From: an uncultured Actinomyces sp.
GTDB lineage: Bacteria; Actinomycetota; Actinomycetes; Actinomycetales; Actinomycetaceae
Assembly: GCA_937926415.1 (NCBI GenBank)
Contig: CALBAF010000305.1
Span: 1 to 7,715, forward strand
Length of the DNA stretch: 7,715 bases
Direction: 5' to 3'
Position 1 is the first letter of the stretch; each line of letters opens with the position of its first letter. This document shows positions 6,805-7,715 of the stretch, piece by piece. Below the pieces are notes generated by a model. It saw nothing but the letters and a program-made list of their open reading frames with translations. It did no database searches and was not told the DNA's origin. The position numbers and the translations under genes were made by a program.

Positions 6805-7715
6805 ATGACGGTACGCAGGCTCGCCGACGGCTCATGGGAGTCGATCGCGACCCGAGAAGCCACCGAGGACATGAACCTGCCGAAGATGCTCCACCAGCGC
6901 GTGGCGTCTCACCCCGGGCAGGTCGCGATCGAGCGCCGCTCCAACGTGGGCGCGTGGCGCCCGGTCACGATGGAGACCTTCCTCGGTGAGGCCGACTCGA
7001 TTGCGCGTGGCCTCATCGGCATTGGGCTCGAGGCCGGCGACCACCTGGCGATCCTGGCCCCCACCTCCTACGAGTGGGCTCTCATCGACGTGGCCGCCCT
7101 GTCCTGCGGCGCCATCACGGTGCCCATCTACGAGACGGACTCCGCCTCGCAGATCGCGCACATTCTCGCCGACGCCGACGTGCGCATCGTCATCACTGCG
7201 ACGACGCAGCAGGCCGAACTTGTCGAGTCCGTGCGCACCGAAGGTGTCCGCCACATCCTCTCCCTGGACCGGGGTGCTGAGCGCGTCCTGACGGGCGCCG
7301 CGCAGGGCGTGAGCGTCGAAGAGGTGCGCGAACGCACCGACGCCGTGACGCTTCACGACGAGGCGACCGTCATCTACACCTCCGGCACGACTGGCATGCC
7401 CAAGGGTGTCGTGCTCACGCATGGCAACTTCATTTCGCCCATGCTGCAGGCCTACGACTTCCTGCCCCTGCTCATCAACGACCCAAAGTCGCGCTCCCTG
7501 CTCTTCCTACCCGTCGCCCACGTGCTCGCGCGCTTCGTCATGTACTGCCTGCTCGCGGGCCAGGGCGTCACCGCGTTCTCCCCCGACACGCGCAACCTCG
7601 TTAACGACATCGCGACCTTCAAGCCGACGATGCTCCTCGTGGTCCCGCGCGTCATGGAGAAGGTCTACAACGCCGCGGCCGCGAAGGCCGGCGGCGGCAT
7701 GAAGGGCCGCATGTT
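6805..7715 (+). CDS. AMP-forming long-chain acyl-CoA ligase, second tandem paralog (3' end outside window)
   Basis: An open frame of 303 complete codons runs from ATG 6805 off the right edge with no stop, so this is the N-terminal half of a second ligase. It aligns with the upstream ligase with almost no gaps, beginning MTVRRLADGSW against MKRMRDGSY and ending at KGRM in both (residue 303 here, 301 there). Shared blocks are AILAPTSYEW, GAITVPIYE, TATTQQAELV, the P-loop YTSGTTGMPKG (191-201), LLFLPVAHVLAR, LLVVPR and EKVYNAA. The adenylation motifs after the P-loop region, the hinge and the catalytic Lys lie beyond the window. The divergent stretches are the N-terminal ~60 residues and the segment just after the P-loop (about 208-228 here), so the two enzymes may differ in substrate or regulation. 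The 46-bp spacing with no strong terminator suggests co-transcription with the upstream copy. Codon use matches its neighbours. Confidence 0.92.
   Translation, partial: MTVRRLADGSWESIATREATEDMNLPKMLHQRVASHPGQVAIERRSNVGAWRPVTMETFLGEADSIARGLIGIGLEAGDHLAILAPTSYEWALIDVAALSCGAITVPIYETDSASQIAHILADADVRIVITATTQQAELVESVRTEGVRHILSLDRGAERVLTGAAQGVSVEEVRERTDAVTLHDEATVIYTSGTTGMPKGVVLTHGNFISPMLQAYDFLPLLINDPKSRSLLFLPVAHVLARFVMYCLLAGQGVTAFSPDTRNLVNDIATFKPTMLLVVPRVMEKVYNAAAAKAGGGMKGRM

Noticed and set aside
5156..6808. A 550-codon + strand frame inside the first ligase gene
   Set aside because: Arg/Pro/His-rich composition typical of a shifted frame over a GC-rich gene; the ligase frame carries every family motif.
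1..7715. A novel defence, mobile or RNA system
   Set aside because: Every stretch is accounted for by known housekeeping families. I saw no transposase, recombinase, toxin, array of repeats, tRNA or structured RNA, and no intergenic gap above 186 bases.

Overview
The window is high-GC bacterial DNA, and almost all of it (about 190 to 7715) reads as an ordinary chromosomal stretch of an actinobacterium. The actinobacterial signs are the UvrC N-terminus ([10 protein letters not shown]...), a type I-beta glutamine synthetase with an adenylylation tyrosine, FadD15-like acyl-CoA ligases, strong preference for CTC leucine and TTC phenylalanine codons, and TAnnnT-type -10 boxes. An Actinomycetaceae member (Schaalia/Actinomyces type) is my best guess, but that is inference without a database search.

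The first ~189 bases do not belong with the rest. On the + strand they encode the NusB-like N-terminal part of a 16S rRNA m5C methyltransferase (RsmB/Sun) that looks deltaproteobacterial (Desulfovibrionaceae-like), with different codon use. They butt directly against the 3' part of an actinobacterial purT on the - strand. Both coding patterns break at about 186-191, so this looks like a chimeric join (misassembly or ligation artefact) rather than a natural locus. As a result PurT here lacks roughly its last 70-80 residues.

From ~186 to 3166 (- strand) lies a uvrC-purT operon joined by an ATGA overlap: nucleotide excision repair endonuclease followed by formate-dependent GAR transformylase. 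uvrC starts at a GTG with a -10-like box spaced as expected for a leaderless mRNA. A 186-bp divergent region (3167-3352) separates it from glnA (+, 3353-4777) and contains an 8-bp inverted repeat and candidate promoters for both directions. A 13-bp perfect hairpin closes glnA. It is followed by a new -10-like box and two tandem AMP-forming acyl-CoA ligase paralogs (4893-6758, and 6805 running off the right end) separated by 46 bp, probably co-transcribed.

The genes serve DNA repair, purine synthesis, nitrogen assimilation and fatty-acid activation. I see no mobile element, CRISPR array, RNA gene or novel multi-gene system. The points most worth checking are the chimeric left edge, the Lys-to-His change in the PurT ATP-binding loop, the leaderless-type uvrC promoter with its palindrome, and the tandem ligase duplication.
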